From NCBI GenBank assembly GCA_004123355.1, contig SCHM01000001.1, forward strand, positions 12,286,193-12,350,192: a stretch of DNA of 64,000 nucleotides, given 5' to 3'. The notes under the pieces are model-generated. The model saw only the letters and a program-made list of their open reading frames with translations. It was not told the DNA's origin and did no database searches. Source of the DNA: Amphirosellinia nigrospora. Its lineage: Eukaryota > Ascomycota > Sordariomycetes > Xylariales > Xylariaceae. A program made the position numbers and the translations under genes. Shown in pieces: positions 48,037 through 60,606 of this stretch (within the stretch, counting starts at the first letter, position 1; each line of letters begins with the position of its first letter).

Positions 48037-51000
48037 ATGGAGTACGAGAAAAATGAATTGCCGCCATATAGTGCTGTGGCCAAACCAGAGTGGTCGCGGC
48101 GCATCGCGCGATACGGCGCTCGAGGGTTTTGAGGGTCATCGCCCTTGCTTGTCTCGCCTTTATTGTGTATGCACAATGGAGGCAAATTCATTGGCAGCCG
48201 AAGTCGAGTTCCACACTGTTGTCTATCCAAAAACTACAGGATGATCTAGAGGTATGCTCGAAACTCAGGTCAAAGCCTGAGGACCCCATCGGCGCTGGCC
48301 GCCACCGCAATGCTCGCTACATCGACGGGCACAAGCCTACCCTCATTAGGAACGCCACTATCTGGGTTGGCGAGCCTGCCAAAGGCACAACCGCTGAGGA
48401 AGCCCGAGCCGGCATTGGATATTCTTGGGCCCAAGGCGACATCTTCATCGAGTATGGCCTCATCAAGAAAGTCGAAAGGGATATCGATGTCAACACTTTG
48501 TCATCAGATACGCTAGTCTGGGACGCCAAGGTAGACGACTCACTACCGGTATTATCGATATGCATTCCCATTCTGGAGTAAATAGCTTACCAGGGCTTGT
48601 TGGAAATGATGACACAAACGAGCTGAGCGCCGACATCACCCCTTATGTACGATCCATTGATGGTATCGACCCGAATGATCACCAACTCGAGGTCATCAAG
48701 TCTGGCGGCGTAACAACGAGTTTAGTTCTACCCGGGTCAGGCAACAACATTGGCGGAGAAGCTTTCGTTATCAAGCATGCAATTGGCAAGCCGGATGGTC
48801 GTAATGAGACCTCGGCTGCCGACATGCTGGCAGATCCCGACCGTAATTGGCGATACATCAAGATGGCTTGTGGTGAGAATGCCAAAAGAGTATACGGCAA
48901 AGCTGGCGAACAAGGTCCGTTCAGTCGACTAGGAGAGTCCTGGGAATTTCGACACGCGTTTGAGCAGGCCGCAAAGCTTGTTCGCGACCAGGATGACTGG
49001 TGTGCAGCCGCCGATACTGTCGGCATTGAAAACATGGACCGCTACCTTCCTCAAGAGCTCGAGTGGGAAACCCTCGGCGCCGTATTGCGAGGACAGGTTC
49101 ACGTCAACACCCACTGCTATACTATCCCAGATCTAGAAGCTTTCGTAGATCATACGAATGAATTCAAATTTCCAATTCGAGCATTCCACCATGCACACCA
49201 GACGTTCCTTGTCCCAGAAATTCTCAAGCGGTAAGCAATTTCGGTGCCATACTGTTTTTTCCCCGTAAATTTAACAGTATACAAATACCTTTCGGGAGCA
49301 AGACGACAATAACTAACTCCAAATGTATCGTCTAGTGCTTGGGGTGACTCGCCACCTGCATCCGCTCTCTTCGCTGACAACATGTGGTATAAGACTGAGG
49401 CCTACATCGGTTCTGAGTACGCTGGCAAAATCCTTTATGAGAACGGACTGACGCCTATCGTAAGGGACCAATTTTTCCTTGTTTTGACGACTTTCAGAGC
49501 ACGTGATTTTCTTTAATGGGCAAACATAATGTCTGGAATATTCCGACTCGCAAAATAGCGATGACTGACTTCGAGTATCGCAGTATGTTTCCGATAATCC
49601 CGTTCTTAATGCGCAACACGTCGTGTTTGAAGCTGCCAAAGCTTATGATTATGGTCTACCCTACCATGCTGCTTTGGCTTCCGTGACCACAGCCCCTGCC
49701 GAAAGACTCGGCTTTGAAAAGCGTCTTGGCAAAATCAAGCCCGGTTTCGACGCTGACATTGTCGTCTGGGATAGCGACCCTCTGAGCGTTGGCGCAACGC
49801 CCGTACAAATCTGGATTGATGGAACGGCTCAATACGAGAACCCGATTGAGCTGCCAAAGCCACTTGAGGCGCGCATCGATATTCCCAAGGATATTCAAAT
49901 TACCAAGGAGGACCCCGTCCCGACCTCTAATCTAATCATTACAGGCATTTCGAAGTCATTCATCAAAACTAAGCCGACTATTGAGGGTGAGGAAGGACAA
50001 AACCTCACGGCCGTTATTATGAATGGCCAGGTTACCTGCCTTGGAATGTGCACTGGAGAAATAGAGACCGCCCAAACTGGTGGCGTTCAGACGCTCGATC
50101 TTCGAAGTGGTTATATAACGAGGCCCTTCACCGCATTCGGCTCTTTGATTGGCCTCAACGCTATTGATGCAGAGGCAGCCACTGATAACGGTGGAAGTCC
50201 TGACGTCTTCAGCCGAGGCGTCGACGGCCTTGCACTTGACACTAAGAAACTCCACTACGCTCTGAAATATGGTGTCACCCGTGCCATCTCATCGCCCAAA
50301 TACTCCGATGCAGCAACGCACCAAGGCACCAGTGTAGGTTTTCGCACCGGCGCCAAACATGCCCTCGAGAAAGGCGCTGTGTTCGCTGACGACGCCGCGG
50401 TACACTACACGCTCGATCTGCATGCGAAGAGCGGCAGTACTTCTCTTTCCAACGCTGTCGGGTCATTGAGGCATAAACTCCTCGAAGCAGTTCAGTCAAA
50501 CACGACAGCCAGCGATCCCTTCTCTGAGAGTGCATTCCTACAGAGAGTAGTCAAAGGATCGTTGCCTCTCGCCATAACAGCGCACAGTGCAGATGTTATC
50601 GCCGCGGTTCTTAAGGTTAAAAGCACTGTCGACAACGCCATCACTGCTGCCGGTGGTGATGGCGGTATCCAGATGGTGATCATCGGTGGCGCTGAGTCGT
50701 TCATCGTAGCAGACGAGCTTGCCGCCGCCAACGTGGGTATCGTACTCAGTCCACTCTTCTCTTACCGCACGACGTGGGACCAGCGACGGTCTCTCACTGG
50801 TGCTCCACTTACGGATGGCACCGCTATCGATCGCCTTATTGAAGCGGGTGTGCTCGTCGCGATTGGCCTAGAAGAAGACTGGATTGTCAGAGATTTGGGT
50901 TTATTGGCTGGTATTGCGTATAAGAACGGAGGGGGCAAGATTAATCAAGCCGAGGCATTGGACCTCATTGGAGCCAATGTGTACAAAATGCTGGGGCTCA

Positions 51001-51128
51001 AGGAGAACGTGGCCGGTGAGAACGTCAATGAGTTTGTTGTGTTTGAGGGCAATCCCTTGGAGATCGGATCTCACGTTCGTGCTGTAGGCGATGGACTGGG
51101 TGATGTCAAGGTTTTCGAATATGAATAG
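48037..51128 (+). CDS. Membrane-anchored amidohydrolase-family protein
   Basis: Starts at ATG 48037 (MEYEKNELPPYSAVAK). A single N-terminal anchor follows (VLRVIALACLAFIVYA), so a type II membrane or secretory-pathway protein is likely. The metal-binding start of the TIM barrel is GIIDMHSHSG (HxH) near 48560; further conserved parts are VHVNTHCYTIPDLEAF, RAFHHAHQTFLVPE, and a second composite-domain segment KRLGKIKPGFDADIVVWDSDP. Introns: 49231-49335 and 49460-49583; the last exon, 49584-51128, is long and open without a break. Two single-base shifts are implied: near 48105, before the anchor, and at GG 48530-48531, just before the HxH motif. Length is about 950 residues. Substrates of this fungal family (imidazolonepropionase-like and related) are not established; a role in hydrolysing an amide or ring of a metabolite is possible. 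Confidence 0.85.
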
Positions 51129-53640
51129 TCGCTATGTTATTACATTTTGGATACTACCTCAATTATCATTCTCATTGAATGCTACCTATTTCAATGGCTA
51201 TATGACTGTCTGAACCAGTTGCAGATAGAGATAATCCGTAAAGACAGGGTTGTAGTCTTTGATTATCGGACTGGCGATTAAAAGGATCTCGAGTTACTGG
51301 CTTGATACATGGAAAACGTTACATAATTCTATAAGTCCGACCATTTCTACAGGTATCACCCAGAGAGATGAACAAGACTTATGCATCTATCAGACAATAG
51401 CAATATATCTTTCATCAATGGCCTTAGTAGCAGGTCATAGTTGAGTGTAAACATTATTAGAACTCTTATCGCGGAATAATATAACCACGTCGCTCGCGAC
51501 GAGCCCGGAAGAGGGAAGTCTGGAAGGAAGCACATCAAAGAAGGAGCTGAGTCTAAGTCTCATAATGCGCGGCGTTACCAGGGCTATCTCAGTACGCCTC
51601 AGTTTCAAGAGCCGATAGTGAGACCGATACAACTAAGGGCATCGTGCGCTATGCATGCATGTGGCATTCCTAGAATAGGTACCCGCCAGCCAAGCCGGCA
51701 GTTACAGACAGGGGATATCATTGTCAGTAACTATCAAGCTACATCGGTTAGCCGGGTAGTGAGATAGATCACTTGAGCCGGTGTGATATAAAAGACCACC
51801 GCCGTGTTTCACATGTGGCCCAATCAACAGTAATCCCCAGAAGCCTATGCATTATGCATATACGTTGCACAATGCACTCACACTGCACTTTGTGATGCTG
51901 ATCCTTTTGTTCAGTTTCTGCAATCCAATATTGTAGTGGCTACCGCTTGGCTCAGAAGCTGTCTATGTCCAACACGATCTATCACTTTGGAGTACATGCA
52001 TGAAGCAATGGAAGCTGAGAAGCTGCAAAGCCCGGCTCCAAGGCGGGTCGTTTGCCACCTATAAGACACCTAGTTACACTTATACGGTGTCATCGACGGC
52101 GCTTCTAACAGCCCCTAGGGAGGAGATAGGGACCTTGCAAGATGATATCCGAATGAGGGGAAGCCACGAGTTGACATTTATGCGTCGTGAGCTGGCTCGT
52201 GTGTGGTACGCAGTGCGGTGACATAGGCTATACACTCCGTTTTTTTGTTACGTGTAAAACGGTTTTCTGTCACCGGTCAAGCTAATGTACGAGACGAGTG
52301 CGTCGGCTATGCGGTGTAGCGTTCGTGCAAGCTTGATTGATGTGCTTGATCGCTCGGTGTAACTCAATGGTATAGGTAGCTCCTTAGATGAGATGCGAGT
52401 TCCTACTTGGCGATTTATGCTCACGGGCCTGCTTCGATATCAAGACAATGACACCTCCCATTCTCTCTACCATGGCGTGTTATAGATTGCGAAAGACCAC
52501 AACATGCTCGTTGCTGCTCACTCGGTAGGCCGGTTTCATTCATGACACCATCAAGCAGGACCAAGACTTATCTAGATCTCACAAAAAGGTATGACACGTA
52601 GGTGATGAATTAAGAACCGTAAAATAAGAAGCTCATGAAACCATGACGACAGTCCCGGGTATCGTTGAATCATTCGTGTAAGAAGAGGTTATAAGCGAAG
52701 CTAAGAAATTGATCTATCTGCGAGGTTACCATACCCGGACACAGTCGAAGAGTATTACAGACCAACGTGATATACGAATATTATCACTTCCATCTCAGGA
52801 AGAAATGGAGAGACAGAGAAGATGCCGGGAAATCCTCGTATGTCATCGTCGGTTACATTCTCCGGTCAGCTGTGGCCAACACGCCGTGGATCGACAAGCT
52901 TCGTGTTGGTCATCGGATGTAAACGTCAGTATCCCGTAACCAATAACAGCAGCAAAATATTCAAGAAGCTCGTACGAGCCAAAGTAAGCCATTGCTGAAT
53001 GGGTACGAGAGATGGCTTGCCGAGCCCTACAAGATTCTCTAACTTGAACTACAATCGGAAACGAGCGGCTGGCCAATGGGGTCGGTCTAGGGTATCTGGC
53101 TCGCGAGGTTATAAGAGGAGGCATCGATGCCAGAGACATGGGTGCTAGAGCCCGCAGAGCCAATTGGGGCGATCTCATATTTCTCGCTCGGTGATGAGCG
53201 GACCAGGGGTCTAGACGAAGTTGTCTGTTCCAACTAGCAACACATAGTTGGTATGATACAGAGCTAACCAGCTAATATGATTCCGCGAGATGAAGAAGTC
53301 GCCGGGTTTCTCCTCCAGACATTCGAGGAAGCAATGACAGCCCAGCAAGAGTACATGTAGGATCAAGCTGGATAACGCTGTTGCCTAGATCGATTACTTG
53401 CTCTGTCATGGTTACCCATCTAGAATGGATCGACATAGGAGAATCTATTACTAGTTTACATTTGATCGTATACTCAACATTTGAATGATCATGCTTATCA
53501 AACAGTTACGAATTTGCAATTCACGCCTTCCATGTTCCATATTAGTGACTCATTGCAGCCCTTTGAATATAAGAGTCTAATCACTATGAATTAGTCTCGC
53601 ACCTAGAATTCCTATAGATCTCCCGCGTTTTCTCAGCTCT
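51129..53640. other. Gene-poor region of 2.5 kb
   Basis: Contains the 3' ends of the amidohydrolase and, on the other strand, of the first MFS gene. The frames inside (longest 52843-53178 minus, 111 codons) show no recognised domain. No repeats or RNA genes were identified. Confidence 0.5.
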
Positions 53641-55368
53641 TCATGGACTCTTTTGCTTTCCATGTCTTACCACAGCAACCAACGGAGCAATCAAGAACAA
53701 CGAAGCCCCGCTAACGACAGCGCCTGCGAAACCTTGTGCCGGCCGGAAATCGACATGACCAGGGTTCACATTGACCAGGACCCCAGCAATAGGGGCTCCA
53801 ATGAGGACCCCGACAGCTCCAAACACCCAGAGCATTCCCAAGCGTGTGCCAATGACGCTCAGGTCAGGCGACAGGACTGGATGCGAGATCGCGGCGCTCG
53901 GTGCTGCGACAAGAACGCCGGAGGTTAAGCCGTAGAACACACCGAAGGTGACGAATCCGCCGATGTTGTGAACGGCCATCCAAGCAAACAGCACCACCAC
54001 TGTCGATAGGGTCGCAGCAAGGTACACCTGGACGGAGCCGAGCCGTGTAGCAACCAACATCGGTAAAGTTCGCCCGGCTAAAGAGCCCACGCTAACGTAC
54101 ACGAGAGACTCGAAAGCAAAGTCGCGGCTCTGCCCGAGAGCCACTGTCGCGTACGTGGGTATGTAGAAGGGCGGGATGTAGAAAGACACGTAGTTGAGGA
54201 GCAGAGCGATCGAGAACAGCAGGAACGTAGGTTCGCGAAGAGCATGCAGGTCAAAAACAGCGCGCCTCTTGGCTGCTCGCGGGGGCTGGTATGGCAGGAG
54301 GATGGCGAGCGCCACGACAGCGACCACGAGGTTGATGAGCGCCATAGCACGCACGGCCCAGGGAAATCCGATGGAGGGCACAAGTCCCCGCAGCGTGAAG
54401 GTGTAGATGATGCCGCCGATGCTACCGCCTGAGTTGACGCATCCGATGGCCCAGGGGCGACTCGACTCAGGAAATAGTGTCGAGATGAAGGCCAAAGAGG
54501 GGACATAGACAAGCCCGGACCCGATGCCGACTGCCACGGCCTGGGCGAGGAACACCTGCCAGTATGTGGTGGCGAGCGAAAGCGTGGCCATGCCCAGCAC
54601 TCAAGAAGCAGCCGGCCCCAAGAAGGGGCCGCAGGTAGCCCGCGTCGAACAGAGGCCCGGTGAAGGCGCCGAGGAAGATGACGAGAAATACTTGCACGCT
54701 TCCAATCCAAGATATGGCGCTGGGCGATGTGCTTGACAGCAGGGTCCGCATGTATAGCTCTTCAAACGCACCAAACGTCTGCGTAAGTCCCCTATAGCAG
54801 GAGTCTGATCATCAGCCTCGGTTCTACGACGATGGTACCAAGGTGCTTTCTTACCAAGCATTGATAAATATGAAAAGGCGGCTAGGACATATAGCCAGGC
54901 CCAAGGACCACCTTTTGGGCCGTCTTCTTGCGGAGGGTAGGGTTTGGACTTTTTACCCAAAACCCAATAACCCACCACCCATAAAAACCCATGTGGGTGC
55001 CATGGGTAAAAAAACCCATGGGTATTAAACACCCAAAAAACTAACATTGTTTAAAAAGAATAAAGCAAAAAGAACATTATTCTTAGATTTCAGATTAGTA
55101 CAAAAGATTAGTACATTTTTTTGCTGCTAAATTTTGTATGCGTGGGTTTTTTCCGTGGGTATTACCCATTCAAAAAACCATGGGTTTTTTGGGTACCACG
55201 AAAACCCATGGGTTTTCCATGGGTACCATGGGTACCCATTTCCGAACCCTAGCGGAGGGAAGTTTTCATTTCTAACGTCGATGTGCCGTTGCCTTCCACG
55301 AGTAGTTCTACCGTCTTTTCTGGTGAGAGACTACAGTCTTGAATGTCTGTCTCGGTCTCGGCACCCAT
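53641..55368 (-). pseudogene. MFS transporter of the monocarboxylate-transporter type, interrupted by a MITE
   Basis: Major facilitator protein. The N terminus begins at ATG 55368 (MGAETETDIQDCS) and is cut by a 314-bp element at 54938-55251. Behind it the first helix reads PWAWLYVLAAFSYL, then comes an intron (about 54788-54865), TFGAFEELYM, and helices through 53641, including ISWIGSVQVFLVIFLGAF, YVPSLAFISTLFPESSRPWA and SIGGIIYTFTLRGL. The last exon, 53641-54600, is open for 319 codons. The frame also changes near 54600 (one or two bases). With an 8-bp target duplication inside codons of exon 1, the insertion should prevent a normal protein unless transcription or translation begins within the MITE. 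Originally perhaps an exporter for the cluster product; the second MFS gene at 60607 could substitute (inference). Confidence 0.8.
54938..55251. mobile_element. hAT-type MITE, 314 bp
   Basis: Terminal inverted repeats TAGGGTTTGG and CCGAACCCTA (one mismatch) bound the unit. The 8-bp sequence GCGGAGGG is duplicated directly outside (54930-54937 and 55252-55259), the duplication length of hAT transposons. The interior has no gene and is rich in ACCCATGGGT and related palindromes, which could fold into large hairpins. It sits in the first exon of the MFS transporter gene. Confidence 0.92.
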
Positions 55369-57678
55369 TGTCTCTCTCTACCACCAAGACAATCGAAGGT
55401 TTGGTGGGCGGAAGAGGAGCCGTCATGATACTAGCAAGAAAGGAAAGTCTGGAGGTTTTGGGCGGCATTGGTGTATTATGTGAAAAGCAGGTACCTCAAA
55501 GAGATGCATGATGAATCAGGCCCGTATGTGCAGTTAGAGTTAGCCGGTGTAGACAGACAGATATCACCTCTTTTCCGTATATAGCCGGCCGTGTTGTGGA
55601 GTACTGACTCACTGAAGGCGACTCACTTGGTGCAAAGGATTCGCCCGTACTCGGAGCTTGAAGCGACAGTGGGTCTCAATATAAGGTAAGGTCTGTTAGT
55701 TATTAGTCGATGTGTTCTTTCTGTTGGCACTACTTATGCTCGGGTGTGCAGACCAATTTAATATGATCCTATGAAAAATAAAGGTTGCTGTTTCTATTTG
55801 GTTGTTGACGTATACACCAACAATATATTCCATACCTGAGGCTTGTATTCACTATACTGAGCAAAGTGCCGAGCAATTAAACATTTAAATCGGGTGTCTT
55901 TTGAACTGTTCATAATAGTTATTTCTAGAAAATAGCTCTGATGGATAGTTATAGTAATATTGTAACTATGGTCCACCGGCATATTACACATATATCTAGC
56001 TAGGTTCGGTGGGGGTATTTTCCTTCCCAAGGACATGGTCTTCAAACCTTTCACCACTTGTGAAAGGTGAAGTGGAACGCATTGCATTGGTTTCTGGTGA
56101 AAAAAGAAACAGCAGCGTAGTCGGGAATCGAACTGCTTGCTGCCTTTCATATTGCCAAAAAAAGAATCTTGGCATGGAACACCGTACACCAGGGCCGCAG
56201 CCCAGGCTTCAGGTGTATCCTGGGTCGTGACCCAGGCGTTAGGTACCTAGTACTCCGGGTCGAAACCGGGTACTTACACTGGGTCGAAACCCAGGCTTCA
56301 TGTACCTCTTGCCTTAGACCGGAAAACCCTTGAATGTCTATGGCCCTGCCTCTGACACAAGTGTTTGTCCTGCCGACTAATTTACCGCTTGACCATGGGC
56401 CAAGTTCGGGAACGTCTGTTGAAGTGGTGCACACATATTGAGGTTTATATCCTTCTGCCTCTACCTAGGTAGCTCCGCTCCTATTGGCCGGCCTTTTATG
56501 AGGCCCACCCCGTTCCGTCCCGGCCTCCGTTCGCACTTATCATAGAGTAGGTAGCAAGGGCAAGAAAGATATTGCCTTCTAGGTGACGAGTGCCGAGACA
56601 GCACATACATTTAATATAGCGCTAAGGTGGGATAAACCTTGATACAATTTATAATGCAATTTCCAAAGCTTTCGTGATTTCCCCCGATAAATCTGAATAT
56701 GCACTTCTATATTTTGAGTCCGGGATTTAAACTATATCCTCATCGTAACCAATCACTCAAAGTGATGAAGCCGGTCGAGGGCCGATCGAGGAGTCGGCAA
56801 AGGCAATCTAAACGAGCCACGTCTCAAGCATCGTTTTCTTGCCGGATGCAATACAATGCTTCTGCCGACTCATTCCCTGCCACCGATGTTACATCATGTA
56901 GACCACATCGCGGCCATTCGTTGACGGGAGACGCCGCGCCGCTTTCGAGTATAGCTTGTATGAAAGTAGCGTCGTATATTCCTGCTAGTCCGGCAGGCCT
57001 TATGGTGCCTAGCCCCTTCGCTAGTGCTTCGCTCATGATGGCAGTTGTGAGGTATATGGTCAGTTTGATGTTGGACTTCATGGCGGAGGTGTACGTGAAA
57101 GATGATGGTGACTTGGCGACTGATTAATGCACCATGTAAGTCACCTTGCAGATATTATGAAATTCCGGTCACATTTACTCTTTACTTGTCATCTTTGACC
57201 TAATGCGCTTTGAATTTTTGTTTTGTTATTCCACGACCCCTCAAAGACCTCGCACAGAATGTGCGCTTCAATGAGCTTTTGTTGTGAGACAAAGCAATAC
57301 CCGCCACGCTACCATCTCATCCGAACTAGAGAGACATGGCCCAAAGCACATAACATGAATCACAGTAAGATGTATTGGAGTAAACACGACGGCTGATCAA
57401 CATGATTTCAACAAAGTACATAGAATGGGGTTCCAAGTTGTCTGCATTAGGTACCTAGGTACCTAGGTAGGTAGTGAGTTTTAACCCGATAGATAGGTAC
57501 TACCCCATTACCTAGTGTTCGTAGAAATATAGTAAAGAGTATATGCATCTATCAGTTATGTATTCATGGTGCGGGCGGAACCCCACTTATTACAAGTGGC
57601 ATGTGCAAAAACAAGAGGAGCTATTGCGTCAACGAGCTTCACGACACCCGATCCAAGGTATCGTCACCATTTTTTGCA
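55369..57678. other. Intergenic region with a hairpin cluster, no convincing gene
   Basis: About 2.3 kb. It includes a perfect stem CCTTTCAC / GTGAAAGG near 56044-56066, the hairpin array described separately, and a stretch of repeated ACCTAGGT units near 57451-57470. A 142-codon frame (56699-57127 plus) and an overlapping minus frame (56824-57081) are unsupported by any motif I can name. Confidence 0.5.
56123..56394 (-). repeat. Array of T-arm-like hairpins with tRNA-like promoter boxes, possible SINE remnant
   Basis: Four short palindromes follow each other at 24-36 bp spacing: 56189-56206, 56219-56236, 56255-56269 and 56279-56294. On the minus strand two have loops containing TTTCGA, for example CTGGGTTTCGACCCAG, recalling tRNA T-arms. 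Upstream on that strand is TGGTCAAGCGG (56384-56394), which fits an RNA polymerase III box A, and downstream is GTTCGATTCCC (56123-56133), which fits box B. I could not fold a normal tRNA here. A tRNA-derived short interspersed element is one explanation. Confidence 0.35.
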
Positions 57679-58960
57679 ATGCGTGGCATTGCTTCTTCCC
57701 TGGTCAAAAACGGCCGGCTTGGCGGCCTCCAGGTTGGCGCCAGAAGTAGTCGCTACGTGTGCCACCAATGCAGAGCCATTCAAATCAGCGCTGCGCCAAC
57801 AACCGATTCGCCGGCATCGCGAGATCCCTTCGCTGCGCCTGTCGGTACTACGAGAGACGCTTCCGGTATGCCCTCACACACTATCTCGCCTAATACGATG
57901 CCCAATTCCATATTCTAATTCGAATATAGACGCTCGCTTTGAGGTATTAGGCTCGCCATACTCGTTACTCTCGGTGACACTATCCGCCTCCCAGAGGCTG
58001 TACACCCGGCGTGGCACGTTGGTTGCGGTATCGGGAAAGGCACAAAATGTGAGTACCGGCCAATGGGCTGGTCATGCTCACATGGCTCTGATCTAACCCT
58101 TCAATCCTAGGCACAATCGACTCTCTCGATACTCCCTCCATTGACACGGGCCGTCACCGGTGTACCCTTCCTATATCAGCGAATCACCTCGACCACGCCG
58201 CTCACTGCCATAATATCTACCAAATCCCCGACCACCACATTTTCAGTGTTGCATTTAGATGGCACCACCGACTGGATGGTCTCCCAGAGGAAGGCTCTAC
58301 TTGCGTGGACTGGATATACCCTTGCTGTTACCCCCCGAATTCAGCGTCAACTCCCTTTCGCCTACTGGGGCTCATCCGAGCTGACAGGCCGGGGCCTCGC
58401 AGCCGTCTCGGCATCAGGTCACATATATCAGCTCACCTTGGGCGACGGCGAAGAATTCGTTGCGCACCCCGCCAATGTAGTGGCCTATACGATTACCAAG
58501 CAACCACCTCTGCCGTTCCGGTTCAAGAGCTCGAGTATCAGGTTCCAGATCCCCTCGGTGACAACATGGCTAGAGACGACCAAGTTCTTTCAGAATATGC
58601 GACAGACCGAACCTACAAGTTCCTTACCAAAGTATTTACAGCATGCGGACAACCGCCCGCCGCACTATCTGGGGTGATAGGCTGTTCCTGCAGTTCCGCG
58701 GCCCCATGACTATCCTCATGTCCAGCCGAGGCTCGCGGATCAGCGATGTCTTGACGAATGCTGAGGTCAACGAGATCGCAGATGCGCCCGCTGGCGCAGT
58801 TTCTGCAGCGGTAGAGTCGGTTACGAAACCAAAAGTTACCGAAGAGCCTACGAAAACGCATGATGTAGCCAACGTGAAAATCAGTGTTGCCAGCGTTGGT
58901 GAAGACGGCAAAGTCCACTTCGCAGATGCGAAAAATCTAAAGGAATTTGAAAAACGATAA
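57679..58960 (+). CDS. AIM24: AIM24-family mitochondrial protein
   Basis: Inner-membrane mitochondrial protein of the AIM24 family, needed in yeast for cristae organisation and respiratory-chain stability. The start at ATG 57679 gives a basic, Ser/Arg-rich presequence ([16 protein letters not shown]). Domain landmarks: [16 protein letters not shown], the block [16 protein letters not shown], then [18 protein letters not shown] and HPANVVAYT, and near the end [16 protein letters not shown]. Introns: 57866-57929 and 58049-58110. Two single-base shifts, at AA 58610-58611 and TTT 58635-58637, break the frame in a region where the conserved sequence plainly continues. Because this is a conserved single-copy-type gene, these breaks are the best evidence that base-calling errors are common in this assembly. 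It marks the likely outer edge of the metabolic cluster. Confidence 0.88.
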
Positions 58961-60606
58961 GTTGATAAGGTCATAAAACGTCACGACCTTCTGCGACTTG
59001 TACGACTTGTAAAATAACACCTATAGATATGTATCAGAGAAGCTACCCATGACAGCTCGCTTTTTTACCTAGGTAGCTGTTGTAACAACTCAAAAGAATT
59101 ATACCCCGCATTTCTTACCTTTAATTGTCTTGATGGTGCCGGATCAGGCCGCTAAAAACTTATATTAGGTCTCAATTAAGATCGCGCAATCGTAGTGGCC
59201 CTGTCCCGGTCTTTTTACCACTGGAGAACTTTGCAGAGAGATTCCATATCCGTGGTTGTATCGGAGGAACGGCAGTTCAGCCTGAGCGATCTCGGATTTA
59301 GCCCGGCCGCGCGTCAGATCCGGCCTTGACCCAGCACCATGGTTCACCCATCTTGGACTCGCCGCTAATTTAGTAGCCTCATTGCGAGGGTAGACATATT
59401 ACAAGTATCAACTAGCTTTCCGATAGAAAAGACTATCAAAAAGGCAATACGATATCCTCTTCGATAAAACAAAAGTTCAGCTCTGCCATTCTCTTTGGTA
59501 AAGCAGTAGTTCAACACCCTTCACGGGTTCTACGCTTGGTTGTTACTCCGAATCCTGTTTGGATCAGATAAACAACTTACACGTGTATGAGACAGGTGGC
59601 GCCAGGGATAGTAATCTAATTGAGGTACCACAACATATCATGGCTATCAGCTTCTTACTAGGTATGGAGGTTACCTGACACATGCAGGTACCTCTCAACG
59701 CCCAAGGTGTGTTGATAATAATAGAATCTTTGAAGCATGCGTAGTTGTTTTGTAAGCAACCAACGAACACCATATTCTTCCTTACGCTATTATTCTAATA
59801 TGGTTAAATGTTAGTATTGGCGTAGAATTAGCTTTCGGTTAGTCCGCGAAGGGCGTTCGCCAAACGCCATTAGTTTAGCAAATAACGTGCTCGGATTAAG
59901 TTCAGTTAGGCTCGGATTCCGCACCCGTTTACGGTCAGTTTATGCTCGGCCGACCAGTGTCCAGCGCGACGGCCCCCTTTATGTCCTTTAATGGAGGGGA
60001 TCGAAAGGCAGTGCCAAGACTTTCGGCAATTCGCCTCTCCCTCGAAAGCCGACCCTTATCGTTGCACAGCATTTATCAACTCCACTCCGTTTGTTTGTGA
60101 CAGCTATCTAGTGAGGGATGGTTTGCTTACCGTACGTAAAGGATGAGCGGCAAAGTATTAGTAGCCATGAAAACGCCGTTTGTAATGCAGTTTAAGCCAC
60201 ATCACCATGATTGGTTTTAATAGCATATGATCAAAGACAAGTGGGTGGTTTCCCGACCTTCGCATCGTAACACCGAGCCGGGTAATGAGTGGTCTCCGAA
60301 TGCGTCCCGGATATCCCAAATTAGTAAACCAGTGATCGCATTTCGTTACGAGATTAAACTCATTTATTCATAAGCAACTGTTGTAGATTTGTTTAAACAG
60401 GACTTGTATATTCGTTCAAGTCCCAGGGCGTTTTCCAGAACAACCTGAACAACCTAAACTACAAACAAGTCGAATCTTTATCACCAAGACGCCCGACAAA
60501 CTAATCCAAATATATCCTCTGACATCGCCAAGAAATATTCAAGCTTGTTTACAACAGAGACCTAGCCAACAAGCAGCGAATTTCAAGACGAATAATCGAG
60601 CTCAAC
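58961..60606. other. Intergenic region upstream of the second MFS gene
   Basis: About 1.65 kb without a supported gene. The last 200 bases are A/C-rich with little G on the coding strand, typical of a fungal 5' leader, and run into ATG 60607. No repeats of note. Confidence 0.5.

Noticed and set aside
52843-53178. 111-codon minus-strand frame
   Set aside because: No recognisable family, isolated, and with no sign of introns or a paralogue.
56140-56400. A normal tRNA gene
   Set aside because: Box-like elements are present, but they are about 250 bp apart and no cloverleaf with a matching acceptor stem forms.
56699-57127. 142-codon plus frame and an 85-codon minus frame in the same place
   Set aside because: Both read smoothly for a while, but neither shows a motif or splice context I can defend; one may be a gene remnant.
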